Below are positions 18,848 to 29,192 of a stretch of DNA of 64,000 nucleotides, piece after piece. The DNA is from Desulfurivibrio sp. (lineage in GTDB: Bacteria; Desulfobacterota; Desulfobulbia; Desulfobulbales; SURF-16). Under the pieces are notes generated by a model. The model did no database searches. It was given only the letters and a program-made list of their open reading frames with translations, and was not told the DNA's origin. The position numbers and the translations under genes were made by a program. Positions within the stretch are counted from its first letter, which is position 1. Each line of letters begins with the position of its first letter. The stretch lies in NCBI GenBank assembly GCA_003605035.1, contig QZKJ01000053.1:35507-99506 (forward strand). Direction: 5' to 3'.

Positions 18848-20977
18848 ATGAAGTGGCAGGATCTCTCGCTTTCTCTCAAACTCGGCGTGGCGTTCGGCTT
18901 GATCTTAGTCATGACCGCCGTGATCGGCCTGGTTTCCTATGCCGGCATCAAGAATATCGTCTTCAACGCCCATGAGGTGATTGAGGGCAACAGCCTGCGG
19001 GCCGATATTGCTGCCGCTGAAATCGCCCATCTCAACTGGATGAAGAAGGTCAGTTCCTTTCTGACGGAAAACAGCAGGCAGGAACTGGATGTGGAGGTTG
19101 ACGACCACAAGTGCGCTTTCGGCAAATGGCTTTATGGCGAACAGCGCCAGGAGGCTGAGAAAAGAATTCCTTCCATCGCCACTTATCTGAAGGCCATTGA
19201 AAAGGTGCATTATGACCTGCATACCACGGCCGCTGACATCAAAAAGAATTTCCACCTTGCCGATCCCAACCTGCCGTCCGTGCTGGCTGAGCGGGAGATT
19301 GATCATCTGCGCTTTATCGATAAGATCAATGATGTGTTCAACGGCGTTGCCGCGGATTTTGAGGTGGAGACCGACCCGCATAAATGCGGGCTTGGCGTCT
19401 GGCTTTACGGAGAGGGGGCCCGACAGGCCATCGCCATTGAACCGGAACTTGAGGCATCCATCAAAAGCCTTATCGAGCCTCATCTCAAACTGCATGAGTC
19501 GGTGAAGGACCTCAAAAAATACTGGCATGGGAATGACAGAGCCCGCAGTCGGGAGATACTGACCAGCGTCACCCTGCCCGCCCTCCATGATGTCGAGCAT
19601 ATTCTCGGCAAGATCCGCAGCGAAGCGGTCAAGGATCTGGCCGGCATGAAAACAGCCAACGATATCTATGTGCAGCGTACCCTGCCCGCCCTGGCCCAGG
19701 TCCAGGATACCCTGGCCAGGGTCAAGCAGGAGGTGGACGCCAACATGATGACGGATGCCGTCATGCTGGACAGCGCCACCAGGGCCAGGCGCAATGTGCT
19801 GCTCATTGCCCTGGCAACCATCTGTTCAGGCGTTTTTCTTTCCGTCATCATCGCCAGAAAGATCGCCGGCCCCCTGGTCATGGGAGTTGATTTTGCCGGG
19901 AAAATCGCCGCCGGCGATCTGCGGGAGAAGCTGGCCATCGCGCAGAATGACGAGGTGGGCAAACTGGCCCAGGCGTTAAACGGCATGGCAGGGAACCTGC
20001 GGCAGATCATGGCCAGTATTACGGAAAAAAGCGGCCAGGTGACCGCCTCCTCGGAAGGCCTTTTCTCCGCTTCCGAGCAGTTGTCTGAGGCGGCGGGGCG
20101 GTTAAAGGAGGAAACCACGGCAACCGCCAGGGCCACGGAGGAGGTCACGGCCAATATCCAGTCTGTCTCCGATACCTCGGTGATGATGTCAGCCAAAACC
20201 CGGGAAATTTCCGCGGCAGCCGGCGAGATGTCGGCCAATGTCAACAACGTGGCGGCCGCTATTGAGGAGATGTCCACCTCGATCAAGGAGGTGGCGGAGA
20301 ACTGTACCAAGGCCCAGACCTTTTCCGGTAACGGCAAGGATAAAAGTGACGCCTCCAAGGTGCTCATTGCCGAGCTTGACCAGGCGGCGCAGGAGATCGG
20401 CAATGTCATCAACGTCATTACCGAGATTACCGAGCAGACCAAGCTGCTGGCCTTGAACGCCACCATCGAGGCGGCCCGGGCCGGGGAGGCGGGCAAGGGC
20501 TTTGCCGTGGTGGCCAACGAGGTGAAGGACCTGGCCAAGCAGACGGCCGAGGCCACGGAAAACATTGCCAGGCAGATTCAGGACATGCAGGCCAGGACCA
20601 GGTCGGTGGTTGATGTCATTGAGGAGGTTTCCCACATCAATGAGGATATCAACGAGATCAATACCACCATTGCCGCCGCGGTTGAAGAGCAGACCGCCAC
20701 GGTGGGGGAGATTGCCCGCACCATTGCCGGCACCGCCATGGGCGTTGACGGCGTTTCCGGCAATATCCGGCAGCTGTCCATTAATATTGAGCAGGAGGTC
20801 ATTGCCAGTATCAAGGGGGCGGCGGCCGGGGCCAGGGAAATTTCCGAAAATATCAACGGTATTAAAAAGGTATGCGGGGCAGGGGCCCAGAACGCGACGG
20901 TCATCAAGAGCGCGGCCGGCGAACTGTCCGCCTTTGCCGCCGAACTGCAGAATCAGGTGGATAAGTTCCGCCTGTAG
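18848..20977 (+). CDS. Methyl-accepting chemotaxis protein with two CZB domains
   Basis: A 709-residue transmembrane chemoreceptor. TM1 spans about 14-34. Two chemoreceptor zinc-binding (CZB) domains follow: AHLNWM...CAFGKWLYG...H (about 58-125) and DHLRFI...CGLGVWLYG...H (about 160-225), both with the His/Cys ligands. TM2 is about 318-338 and a HAMP region follows. The cytoplasmic signalling domain contains the tip segment [21 protein letters not shown] near 540. The ATG at 18848 follows GGAGGA; a TTG 15 bp earlier is less likely. CZB domains are usually cytoplasmic, so their placement between the two TM segments is notable. Confidence 0.93.
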   Translation: MKWQDLSLSLKLGVAFGLILVMTAVIGLVSYAGIKNIVFNAHEVIEGNSLRADIAAAEIAHLNWMKKVSSFLTENSRQELDVEVDDHKCAFGKWLYGEQRQEAEKRIPSIATYLKAIEKVHYDLHTTAADIKKNFHLADPNLPSVLAEREIDHLRFIDKINDVFNGVAADFEVETDPHKCGLGVWLYGEGARQAIAIEPELEASIKSLIEPHLKLHESVKDLKKYWHGNDRARSREILTSVTLPALHDVEHILGKIRSEAVKDLAGMKTANDIYVQRTLPALAQVQDTLARVKQEVDANMMTDAVMLDSATRARRNVLLIALATICSGVFLSVIIARKIAGPLVMGVDFAGKIAAGDLREKLAIAQNDEVGKLAQALNGMAGNLRQIMASITEKSGQVTASSEGLFSASEQLSEAAGRLKEETTATARATEEVTANIQSVSDTSVMMSAKTREISAAAGEMSANVNNVAAAIEEMSTSIKEVAENCTKAQTFSGNGKDKSDASKVLIAELDQAAQEIGNVINVITEITEQTKLLALNATIEAARAGEAGKGFAVVANEVKDLAKQTAEATENIARQIQDMQARTRSVVDVIEEVSHINEDINEINTTIAAAVEEQTATVGEIARTIAGTAMGVDGVSGNIRQLSINIEQEVIASIKGAAAGAREISENINGIKKVCGAGAQNATVIKSAAGELSAFAAELQNQVDKFRL

Positions 20978-21016
20978 CAGAGGGAAAGAGAGCCGGCGAG
21001 CCGGGGAAATAGCACT

Positions 21017-21679
21017 TCACTCCCTTATTCTGCTGAAGATCACCAGTTTTCTTGTCGCCCGGCTGACAGGCAGGGTCAGGGAGACAATGTTCCGCAGGGC
21101 GTAAGGGCTGGCCGGACGATCACGCTGCCACTGGCTGATTTCCTCTTCCGCCTTGGGGCCCTTCATGCAGATCACCATGCCGCCAGGGGGGCTGAACGGC
21201 GCGGCAAGCTCCAGGAAGTCGCTGATGCTGGCCACGGCCCTGCTGGTGATGCAGACAAAGGTGGGCAACTGCCCGGCCATGGCAGGTTCAAGCCGTTTGT
21301 CAATAATCCTGACCTGTTCAAGCTGCAGGCTGCGTACCATGTGCCGCAGAAAGGTCACCCTTTTGGCCCGTGGCTCAACCAGGGTCAAGTCAAGTTCAGG
21401 CCAGACGGCTTTCAGCACCAGCCCGGGAAAACCGGCGCCGCTGCCCACATCGAGCAGCTCGGGCCGGCCGAGGCTGCCCAGGTGGGGCAGCAGGGTAAGC
21501 GAGTCAAGAAAATGGCTTTCCACCATTTCCTGCTCGGAGGCCTGGGCCACCAGATTCATCCGGCGGTTCCATTTGAGCAGTTCATTATAGTAGCAGACCA
21601 GGCGGTCGATGCTCTCCTGCCGGCTGAGGGTTATGCCCAGGGCCTGACAGCCTTTTTCCAGGATCTCCCGGCAGGCCAT
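21017..21679 (-). CDS. rsmG: 16S rRNA (guanine527-N7)-methyltransferase
   Basis: SAM-dependent methylation of G527 of 16S rRNA. With the ATG at 21679 the product has 220 residues, standard for RsmG (GidB). The SAM-binding motif LLDVGSGAGFPG is near 72 and the RNA-facing VEPRAKRVTFLR near 100. The start lies 7 bp after the hisD stop, making it the last gene of the nadE-cytochrome-hisD-rsmG operon. A longer in-frame start inside hisD is not supported. Confidence 0.93.
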   Translation of the reverse strand: MACREILEKGCQALGITLSRQESIDRLVCYYNELLKWNRRMNLVAQASEQEMVESHFLDSLTLLPHLGSLGRPELLDVGSGAGFPGLVLKAVWPELDLTLVEPRAKRVTFLRHMVRSLQLEQVRIIDKRLEPAMAGQLPTFVCITSRAVASISDFLELAAPFSPPGGMVICMKGPKAEEEISQWQRDRPASPYALRNIVSLTLPVSRATRKLVIFSRIRE

Positions 21680-21686
21680 GACCCGG

Positions 21687-23000
21687 TTACTTTTCCTCAG
21701 CCAGCCGCACCGCCACTGAGCCGGCATGGGCGGTGAGCCCCTCAAGGTTTGCCAGGTTCAGGATGTGCTCGCTATCAGCCAGAAAGGCCCGGCGGGAACA
21801 GGCGATCAGGCTGCTTTTCTTGAGAAAGGTTTCCACGCCAAGGGCCGAGGAGATGCGGGCGGTGCCCATGGTGGGCAACACATGGTTGGGTCCGGCAACA
21901 TAATCGCCGCAGGCCTCCGGGGAATAATCCCCGAGAAAGATGGCCCCGGCGTGCTGGATGGCGGGCAGCCAGGAAAAAGGATCGGTCACCATCAGCTCCA
22001 GGTGCTCAATGGCAATGTCGTTGGCCATGGCCATGGCCTCATCCAGGTCAGAGCAGACCAGGATGGTGCCCCGCTCGGCCAGGGATTTGCGGGCAATGTC
22101 CTGGCGGCTCAGCAGTTGCAGCTGTTTTTCCAGCTCCGCCACGGCGGCCTCGGCAATGTCCTGGCTGGTGGTGATCAGAATGGCCAGGGCCTGGGGGTCA
22201 TGCTCGGCCTGGGCCAGGAGGTCGGCGGCAATGAAGGCAGGTCTGGCGGTGTGATCGGCCACGATGAGCACCTCGCTCGGGCCGGCGATCATGTCGATCC
22301 CCACCCGGCCGGCCACCTGGCGCTTGGCCTCGGTGACGTACTGATTGCCCGGGCCGACAATGACATCCACCGCCGGAATGGTCTCCGTACCGAAGGCCAG
22401 GGCGCCGATGGCCCAGGCGCTGCCGGTCTTGAAAATCTGCCGGATGCCGATCTCCTGGGCCGCCACCAGCAGGGCGGGATGCACCATGCCCTGCTCGTTG
22501 GGCGGGGTGACCATGATCCGCTGCCTGACCCCGGCAATGGCGGCCGGGATGCCGTTCATCAGCACCGAGGAGACCAGCGGGGTCTTGCCGCCCTGGCCGC
22601 CGGGCACGTAGAGGCCGGCATGGGCCACCGGCCGCACCAGCCTGCCGGTGATGGAGCCGTCATCTCTGGTAACAATCCAGGACTGCTCCATCTCCCGCTC
22701 ATGAAAGCTCCAGATACGTTCCCTGGCCAGCTGCAGGCTCTGCATCAGTCTGGCGTCCACCTGGGCGTAGGCTGCCTGCAGTTCCGCCTCCGACACCTGC
22801 AGCTGCTCAAGGGTCATGTGCGGCGCGTCATATTTGCGGGTGTATTCGAGCAGGGCCTCATTGCCGCGCTCTCTGATGGCCCGCAGGATGGCGCTTACCG
22901 CCTCCCGGCAGGAGGAATCAGCCAGCTGGAAACGGTTGGCGAGCCTGGCCAGGCTGCTTTTACCCTGGGGGGACTGGGTGGTATGGGGGGTGATAATCAT
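21687..23000 (-). CDS. hisD: Histidinol dehydrogenase
   Basis: Oxidises L-histidinol to L-histidine in two NAD-dependent steps. The 437-residue product is full length, with the family segments VGPGNQYVTEAKRQVAGRVGIDMIAGPSE (about 225-253), Zn/catalytic residues in LAQAEHDPQA (about 272) and NHVLPTMGTARISSALGV (about 380). Its ATG overlaps the stop of the upstream cytochrome gene by 4 bp (ATGA). No other his gene is near, so hisD is displaced from a classical his operon. Confidence 0.97.
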   Translation of the reverse strand: MIITPHTTQSPQGKSSLARLANRFQLADSSCREAVSAILRAIRERGNEALLEYTRKYDAPHMTLEQLQVSEAELQAAYAQVDARLMQSLQLARERIWSFHEREMEQSWIVTRDDGSITGRLVRPVAHAGLYVPGGQGGKTPLVSSVLMNGIPAAIAGVRQRIMVTPPNEQGMVHPALLVAAQEIGIRQIFKTGSAWAIGALAFGTETIPAVDVIVGPGNQYVTEAKRQVAGRVGIDMIAGPSEVLIVADHTARPAFIAADLLAQAEHDPQALAILITTSQDIAEAAVAELEKQLQLLSRQDIARKSLAERGTILVCSDLDEAMAMANDIAIEHLELMVTDPFSWLPAIQHAGAIFLGDYSPEACGDYVAGPNHVLPTMGTARISSALGVETFLKKSSLIACSRRAFLADSEHILNLANLEGLTAHAGSVAVRLAEEK

Positions 23001-24733
23001 CGGCGAACCTCATCTTCTTTGAAAACCGGGCACTTGGTGGCCGGACTGTAGTTTTTATAGGCTGGATCCGTATATTCCTTGTGGCACTCCAGGCAGAGAC
23101 CGATGCGTAGAATACGGGCCAGCTCCTCCTTGTTGAACGGCCGCACCTCGGGCCGGGAACTTTTCTGCAGGGCAACCCCGTCAATGGTGACATAGCCGTC
23201 GAGCGGCGGGGTCTGGCCAACTTCCGTGGGCACTCCCTGGTCCGTGCCGGCAAAGCGCCAGGCCCCGTTTTCCTGCCAGGCCGTGCCCTCACCCAGGCCC
23301 AGGGTCTTGGTGGAGGCGTGGCAGTCCGGACAGCCCCTGCCTTTGGTCTGGGTGGTATGGGGATTGATGGCCGCCATGGTCAGGCTGTTGAACTGCCTGT
23401 CCGCCTTGCCCGCCTTGTCAATCAGGGTGACAATGTCCTGGCAGCCGGGGGTGACGATGACCACCTCGTCATTCCACATTGCCAGCATGGGCCGTTCATA
23501 GCGGAGATAGGAGCGGCCCTCGTTCCACCAGCCCGGGGTCTCCTGCAGGGTCAGCTTGTCGAGATGGGTTTCGCTCATGTCGCGTTTGACATGGCAGCCG
23601 TAGCACTGGGGCACCCAGGTGGAATGGCAGGCCTCACAGCCCACCCGTTTGTGGCCGGCAAAGTCGCAGACCCCTGCCTTGGGCGGTTTGACGGGATGTT
23701 TTTTGCCGCTGATCTTGTTGCTGATAAACCAGGCGTCTCCTTCCTGAATAATATTGTTCAGTTTTTCGTTTTTGCGGGTCATGCCCGGGGTTGTCCCGGC
23801 CTGCAGCAGGCTGGCGCTGACATGGCAGGTGGCGCAGCTGATCTCCAGCTGCTGCTCATAGTGGGCATAGCTTACGCCGTCGCCCATGATCTCGTTTCTG
23901 GTATGGCAGTCGATGCAGGACATCTCCCGCTGGTAATGGATGTCAGCCGGCAGGTTGAGATAGTAGCGGTCGCCCGGCAGCCTCTTTTCCGACATCTCCC
24001 CGTTCTTATAGGGGGTGCCGTAATTTTCCGATTCGTAAACCCCTGTATAGGAGATGCCGATCCTGCCGCTGCGGTTATGACAGCGGACGCAGTTGCTGAC
24101 CGGTATCTTTTTGATGATCTGCGGGTGTACCTTGGCAGCCTGCTCGGGAGTGAGCCTGTCGTCTTTGATGAAGTGGCAGGCAGTGCAGCCGCCCCCCTTT
24201 TCCCCGAAAAAGCCGGGCAGATCCCCCTTCTGTTTCCACAGATGGCAGGTGCCGCACAGTTTGCGGAAATAGTCCAGGGCCAGGGAACTCTCGCCGCTGG
24301 CCAGAAGTTTCTCCACCGAATAATCGCCGTTCTGGTCCGGGGCCTCGCCCCAGTAATAGAGCAGGGTGGCGAGGATGCCGCGGTTGGTGGCCATCAGCGA
24401 ATTCTTGACCTTTTTTACGTCCGCGGCGTGGCAGCCCTCGATGCCGCAGGTCTTTTCCACCAGGCGCAGGTCGCCGGGATTCTTGACAATGCCCGTATGG
24501 GCCTTTTTTTTGTCAATGGCCAGGAAATCACCGAGATGGCAGGGTGAGCAGCCCACCACCAGGCGATCATGGGCGCCGTCGAGCTTTTCGGTCTTATGGC
24601 AGCTCAGGCACATCTCCACCCGGCCGGAGGTGGTCTGGTACAGGCGGTCCGGACGGCTGGTCATGTTTTCCCGGATAACCAGGGCAAGCACGCAGAGCAG
24701 CAGAAAGAACAGCACCAGGCGGGTGGAAGACAT
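22997..24733 (-). CDS. Multihaem c-type cytochrome (about 12 haems)
   Basis: The 578-residue product starts at the ATG at 24733 (AGGGA upstream, 1 bp after the nadE stop). An N-terminal hydrophobic helix (about 5-22) acts as uncleaved anchor or signal. I count eleven CXXCH motifs (CLSCH, CSPCH, CGTCH, CTACH, CVRCH, CIDCH, CATCH, CEACH, CYGCH, CPDCH, CLECH) plus one CX4CH (CGIEGCH) between the second and third, giving twelve probable haems. It should transfer electrons in the periplasm. I do not recognise the exact family; the haem spacing resembles large multihaem reductases of the octahaem type rather than small cyt c3. It sits between nadE and hisD with coupled translation. Confidence 0.92.
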   Translation of the reverse strand: MSSTRLVLFFLLLCVLALVIRENMTSRPDRLYQTTSGRVEMCLSCHKTEKLDGAHDRLVVGCSPCHLGDFLAIDKKKAHTGIVKNPGDLRLVEKTCGIEGCHAADVKKVKNSLMATNRGILATLLYYWGEAPDQNGDYSVEKLLASGESSLALDYFRKLCGTCHLWKQKGDLPGFFGEKGGGCTACHFIKDDRLTPEQAAKVHPQIIKKIPVSNCVRCHNRSGRIGISYTGVYESENYGTPYKNGEMSEKRLPGDRYYLNLPADIHYQREMSCIDCHTRNEIMGDGVSYAHYEQQLEISCATCHVSASLLQAGTTPGMTRKNEKLNNIIQEGDAWFISNKISGKKHPVKPPKAGVCDFAGHKRVGCEACHSTWVPQCYGCHVKRDMSETHLDKLTLQETPGWWNEGRSYLRYERPMLAMWNDEVVIVTPGCQDIVTLIDKAGKADRQFNSLTMAAINPHTTQTKGRGCPDCHASTKTLGLGEGTAWQENGAWRFAGTDQGVPTEVGQTPPLDGYVTIDGVALQKSSRPEVRPFNKEELARILRIGLCLECHKEYTDPAYKNYSPATKCPVFKEDEVRR

Positions 24734-24734
24734 C

Positions 24735-26372
24735 TTATTCCCTGAAAAGCTGGGCAACGGGGTAACGCCGGCCGGAACCGAAGGCCTTGGAGGTGACCTT
24801 TAGCCCCATGGCCGCCTGCTGCCGCTTGTATTCATTGCGCTTGATGCGGCGGACGATGTCCTCGACAATATCCAGGGCAAAGCCGCGGCGGACGATGTCG
24901 GCGATGGACAGGTGTTCCTCCAGATAGGCGGTGAGAATGGGATCAAGCACCTCATAGGGCGGCAGGTCGTCCTGATCCTTCTGGTCCGGCGCCAGTTCGG
25001 CGCTGGGGGCGCGGGTTATGGTGCGGGACGGGATGATTTCCTGCCGCCGGTTGACAAAACGGGCCAGCTCGTAGACCATCATTTTGGGCACATCGGACAG
25101 CAGGGAAAGGGCGCCTGCCATGTCGCCGTACAGGGTGCAGTAGCCCACCGCCATCTCCGACTTGTTGCCGGTGGAGAGCAGCAGGGCGTTGAACTTGTTG
25201 GCCAGGGCCATGAGCAGGGTGCCGCGGATGCGGGCCTGGATGTTCTGCTCGGTGACGTCCTCCCGCAGGCCGGCGAACAGGGGGGAGAGCGTCTGGCGGA
25301 AGGAGGCGAAGGTGGCCGAGATGTCTATGATCTCCAGGCGGATGCCGAGGTTGGCGGCCAGGGACCTGGCGTCGGCAATACTGGCCGGCGAGGTGTAGGG
25401 CGAGGGCAGGGCCACGCCGGTGACGTTTTCCGCGCCCAGGGCCTCGCAGGCGATGGCGCAGGTCAGGGCCGAATCGATGCCGCCGCTCAGTCCCAGCAGC
25501 ACCCTGGAGAAGCCGCATTTCCGGATGTAGTCCCGGCAGCCCATGGCCAGGGCGGCAAAGACCAGCTCTGTGTCTTCCGGGGGCAGGGGCTTGTCTCCGG
25601 CCTGGAGTTGTTCCGTGTCAATGATGAGCATCTCTTCGCCAAAGGACCTGGCCTGGTGGCGGACGCCCCCGTCAGGGCCAAGCACCATGCTGGCCCCGTC
25701 AAAAAGAACGGAATCCTGACCGCCAACCTGATTGACATAAACCAGCGGAAGATGATATTTGCGGCAGAGCTGGGAGAAAATCGTGCGCCGCAGCTGCTGT
25801 TTGCCGATGGTGAACGGGGAGGCGGCGATATTGATCAGCAGATCAATGCCGGCCTGCTTGAGTTCAGCCACGGGATTGGCCTGATACAACGGATGGGGAA
25901 AGCTGTCCTCGTCGTTGAAGATATCCTCGCAGATGGTGATGCCCAGGCGCAGGCCCTGGTAAGTAAAGGCGGAGCTGGCCTGCCCCGGTTCAAAGTAGCG
26001 GGCCTCGTCAAACACATCATAGGTGGGCAGCAGGCGCTTGTAGGCGCTGAAGAGGATCCGGCCATCGGCCATGAGCAGGGCGCTGTTATGCAGGGGTTTG
26101 CCGGTGCCGCCGCTGTGCCGGCTGATGGCCCCGCAGAGCACGCCGATGCCGCGAGCCTCCGCGACCAGGCGGCCAATGGCCGCTTCCTGCTGGCTGAGGA
26201 AGGCCTCGTGCTCCAGGTAATCCTGCGGCGGGTAGCCGCTGATGGCCAGCTCCGGAAAGATGGCCAGTTGGCAGCCGGCGTTCCTGGCTGCTTCGATCTG
26301 CCGGACAATTTTGGCGACATTGCCGGTAAAATCACCGATCACCGGATTTATTTGTGTCAGGGCAAGTTTCAT
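24735..26372 (-). CDS. nadE: Glutamine-dependent NAD+ synthetase
   Basis: Amidates nicotinic acid adenine dinucleotide to NAD+ using ammonia from glutamine. The 545-residue product has an N-terminal nitrilase-like glutaminase domain (catalytic Glu in FPELAISGYPPQD near 43, Lys in YKRLLPTYDVFDE near 112, Cys in ITICEDIFND near 148) and a C-terminal ATP-pyrophosphatase domain with LLGLSGGIDSALT near 293. Both halves are intact. It is the first gene of the operon with the cytochrome, hisD and rsmG. No strong ribosome binding site precedes the ATG. Confidence 0.97.
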   Translation of the reverse strand: MKLALTQINPVIGDFTGNVAKIVRQIEAARNAGCQLAIFPELAISGYPPQDYLEHEAFLSQQEAAIGRLVAEARGIGVLCGAISRHSGGTGKPLHNSALLMADGRILFSAYKRLLPTYDVFDEARYFEPGQASSAFTYQGLRLGITICEDIFNDEDSFPHPLYQANPVAELKQAGIDLLINIAASPFTIGKQQLRRTIFSQLCRKYHLPLVYVNQVGGQDSVLFDGASMVLGPDGGVRHQARSFGEEMLIIDTEQLQAGDKPLPPEDTELVFAALAMGCRDYIRKCGFSRVLLGLSGGIDSALTCAIACEALGAENVTGVALPSPYTSPASIADARSLAANLGIRLEIIDISATFASFRQTLSPLFAGLREDVTEQNIQARIRGTLLMALANKFNALLLSTGNKSEMAVGYCTLYGDMAGALSLLSDVPKMMVYELARFVNRRQEIIPSRTITRAPSAELAPDQKDQDDLPPYEVLDPILTAYLEEHLSIADIVRRGFALDIVEDIVRRIKRNEYKRQQAAMGLKVTSKAFGSGRRYPVAQLFRE

Positions 26373-26656
26373 ATTATCTGATGGCGGCTGTTGCTCGCTG
26401 CTGGACCATGCTTGCTGGAAATCAACTGGCAGGAAGCCAAATCAGCCGCTGATGGCTGACCGCGCAAGGGTTGTGGTTTTGCCATGGGCCATGACCCATG
26501 AGCTATCCTGCAGATCTTCTTTATAGCATAATCCGGTGGCGCCTGCCGCATCAATTTTTGGGCAAGTTTTGCTTGCGGGATCAGCATGTTTCATACTAAT
26601 CTGGTGTGCACCGGTCATATCCCACCAATCCTGAGTCAAGACGAGGCCTTTTCCCC

Positions 26657-27976
26657 ATGCGCAAATATTTTGTCCTTGATACGAACGTATTACTGCATAA
26701 TGCCGACTCCATCAGTTCCTTTTCCGACAACTTTGTCGTGCTGCCCATGTCGGTCATCGAGGAGCTTGACAAGTTCAAATCACGCAGTGACGAGCTTGGC
26801 CGCAATGCCCGCAAGGTTATCAGGGATCTCGATCATCTCCGCATGCATGGCCGCCTGGCGGAAGGCGTGCAGATGGAAAACGGCGGCATCCTGAAAATCT
26901 TCACGGAAGGGGATGATATCGTCTGCCCCGGGCTGAACATGAAGGTGCCGGACAACCGCATTCTCGCGGTGGCCTATACCCTGTTCCAGCAGGGCGAGAA
27001 AGTCATCTTCGTCTCCAAGGATATCAACGCCCGCCTGAAAGCGGATGCCCTGGGCATCGGCGTCATGGACTTTGAGAAGCAGAAGATCAACTTTGATGAA
27101 CTCTTTTCCGGCTACCGGGAGCAGACGGTGCCGGGCAAGGTGATTGACATCCTCTATGAAAAACGCGAGGTGGAGGCGGACGGTCTGGAGCTCCTTCCCA
27201 ATGAATTCGTGCTGCTCCTGGATGAGGCTGATCCCAAGCACAGCGCCCTGGCCCGGGCGGTGAACGAGAAAAAACTGGTACGTCTCAATCCCCAGTATGA
27301 TTCCGCCTGGCAGATCCGTTCCCGCAGCAAGGAGCAGCGCATGTGTCTGGAACTTTTGCTTGATCCGGGTGTCCAGATAGTAACCCTGGTAGGTCAGGCG
27401 GGCACCGGCAAGACACTGCTGGCGCTGGCCGCCGGTCTTGAAGAGGTGCTGATCAACAAGCGCTACGAGAAGATCCTGGTCTCCCGGCCGATCATCCCCC
27501 TGGGCAAGGATCTGGGCTACATGCCCGGCGATAAGGATGAAAAACTGTCGCACTGGATGCAGCCTATTTTTGATAACCTTACCTTTCTCATGGGCAGCGG
27601 CCATGCCCCGAAAAACCGGCAGGATGATAACTCCCTGCGCAACAAGGTCGAGAAACTGCTCAAGGACCATGTGGTGGAAATGGAGGCCCTGACCTATATC
27701 AGGGGGCGCTCCATCTCCGGTCAGTTTGTCATTGTTGACGAGGCCCAGAACCTGACGCCCCACGAGATCAAGACCATTATCAGCCGGGCCGGCGAAGGCA
27801 CCAAGATGGTGCTGACCGGTGATCCCTACCAGATCGACAACCCTTACCTGGACTCCAGCAGTAACGGCTTGACCTATACGGTGGAGCGGCTGAAAAACCT
27901 GGCGATTCACGGCCACATCACTTTGAAGAAAAGTGAGCGGAGTCAGCTGGCGGGTGTGGCGGCGGATTACCTGTAG
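26657..27976 (+). CDS. PIN-PhoH ATPase (PhoH2-like)
   Basis: A 439-residue cytoplasmic protein that combines an N-terminal PIN nuclease domain (FVLDTNVLLHN at 5-15, later acidic residues near VSKDINARLKA) with a C-terminal PhoH ATPase (Walker A VGQAGTGKTLLALAAG near 252, Walker B FVIVDEAQNLTPHEI near 362, LTGDPYQID near 393). Family members of this architecture are ATP-dependent RNA helicase/ribonucleases implicated in RNA turnover. I chose the ATG at 26657, which starts the PIN domain directly; an upstream in-frame ATG at 26606 adds an unrelated-looking leader. Confidence 0.9.
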   Translation: MRKYFVLDTNVLLHNADSISSFSDNFVVLPMSVIEELDKFKSRSDELGRNARKVIRDLDHLRMHGRLAEGVQMENGGILKIFTEGDDIVCPGLNMKVPDNRILAVAYTLFQQGEKVIFVSKDINARLKADALGIGVMDFEKQKINFDELFSGYREQTVPGKVIDILYEKREVEADGLELLPNEFVLLLDEADPKHSALARAVNEKKLVRLNPQYDSAWQIRSRSKEQRMCLELLLDPGVQIVTLVGQAGTGKTLLALAAGLEEVLINKRYEKILVSRPIIPLGKDLGYMPGDKDEKLSHWMQPIFDNLTFLMGSGHAPKNRQDDNSLRNKVEKLLKDHVVEMEALTYIRGRSISGQFVIVDEAQNLTPHEIKTIISRAGEGTKMVLTGDPYQIDNPYLDSSSNGLTYTVERLKNLAIHGHITLKKSERSQLAGVAADYL

Positions 27977-28031
27977 AGCAGGTATTTAGCAACTGTTCGC
28001 CCCCGGCGGACACAAAAAGGATCAGAAACAT

Positions 28032-29093
28032 ATGAAATTCGAACCGAAATGGATTGCCTGGGAGATCACCAGGCGCTGCAACCTCAAATGCGTGCACTGC
28101 CGCTCTTCTTCACAGCTTGAGGTGCAGGGCCATCCTGATTTTTCCCTGGAGGAGGCTCGCCGGGTGCTGGACGATATCGTCTCCTACGCCAACCCGGTCG
28201 TCGTTCTTTCCGGCGGTGAACCGCTGCTGCGCAGGGATGTCTTTGACATTGCCGCCTATGGCACCGGGAAAGGCCTGCGCATGTGCCTGGCCACCAACGG
28301 CACCCTGGTCACCGAAGAGATCTGCGGCAGCATCAAGGAGGCGGGCATCAAAATGGTGTCGCTCAGCCTGGACGGCTCCGCCGCCGCGGTGCATGACAAT
28401 TTCCGCAACCAGACCGGCGCCTTTGACGGCACCTTGAATGCCGCCGCCCTGTTTAAGAAGCATGATATTCCCTTTCTGGTCAATTCCTCCTTTACCAAGC
28501 GAAACCAGGAGGAGATCCCCAAAATTTATAAGCTGGCCAAGGAAATCGGGGCAACCGCCTGGTACATGTTCATGATCGTCCCCACCGGCCGCGGCGAGGA
28601 GATCATGCAGGAACTCATCTCCAGGGAGGATTATGAGAAAATGCTGGAATGGCATTATGACATGGAAAAGGAGGAGGATGACATTCTGGTGCGGCCCACC
28701 TGTGCGCCCAGTTACTATCGCATCGTCCTGCAGAAAAAGAAGGAAAGCGGGGACGATTTCCAGCGGCGCACCCTGAAATTTTCCACCGGCGGCTCCAAGG
28801 GGTGCCTGGCCGGACAGCTGATCTGCCTGATCGATGTGGACGGCAATGTGCTGCCCTGCAGTTATTTTCCCCTGAGCGCCGGCAATATCCGTGAGCAATC
28901 CTTCAAGGACATCTGGGAGAACTCGAAACTGTTCCACGATCTGCGGGATTTCAAGGCCTATAAGGGCCGCTGCGGCTCCTGCGAATACGTCAGCGTGTGC
29001 GGCGGCTGCCGCGCCCGCGCCTACGCCATGCACGGTGACTACATGGGGGAGGAGCCTTTCTGTTCCCATGTGCCGGCCAGATTGTTAAAATAA
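28032..29093 (+). CDS. ahbD: AhbD-like radical SAM haem synthase
   Basis: A 353-residue radical SAM/SPASM enzyme. The SAM cluster motif CNLKCVHC is at 16-23 within [12 protein letters not shown], which resembles AhbD more than AhbC or NirJ. The C-terminal SPASM part has [15 protein letters not shown] and [19 protein letters not shown] with Cys for auxiliary [4Fe-4S] clusters. AhbD converts Fe-coproporphyrin III to protohaem by oxidative decarboxylation of two propionates. The neighbours hemE and hemH support a haem role. It could instead be a relative acting on another modified tetrapyrrole. A clear AAGGAT ribosome binding site precedes the ATG. Confidence 0.75.
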   Translation: MKFEPKWIAWEITRRCNLKCVHCRSSSQLEVQGHPDFSLEEARRVLDDIVSYANPVVVLSGGEPLLRRDVFDIAAYGTGKGLRMCLATNGTLVTEEICGSIKEAGIKMVSLSLDGSAAAVHDNFRNQTGAFDGTLNAAALFKKHDIPFLVNSSFTKRNQEEIPKIYKLAKEIGATAWYMFMIVPTGRGEEIMQELISREDYEKMLEWHYDMEKEEDDILVRPTCAPSYYRIVLQKKKESGDDFQRRTLKFSTGGSKGCLAGQLICLIDVDGNVLPCSYFPLSAGNIREQSFKDIWENSKLFHDLRDFKAYKGRCGSCEYVSVCGGCRARAYAMHGDYMGEEPFCSHVPARLLK

Positions 29094-29192
29094 TCGCCTG
29101 ATGGCGGAAAACGCTTCATTGGCTGTGCGCCAGGAGATGTCCGCCGTTTGCCGGATCAGCCAATCCACTCATTAATTATCAAGGAATAACGA

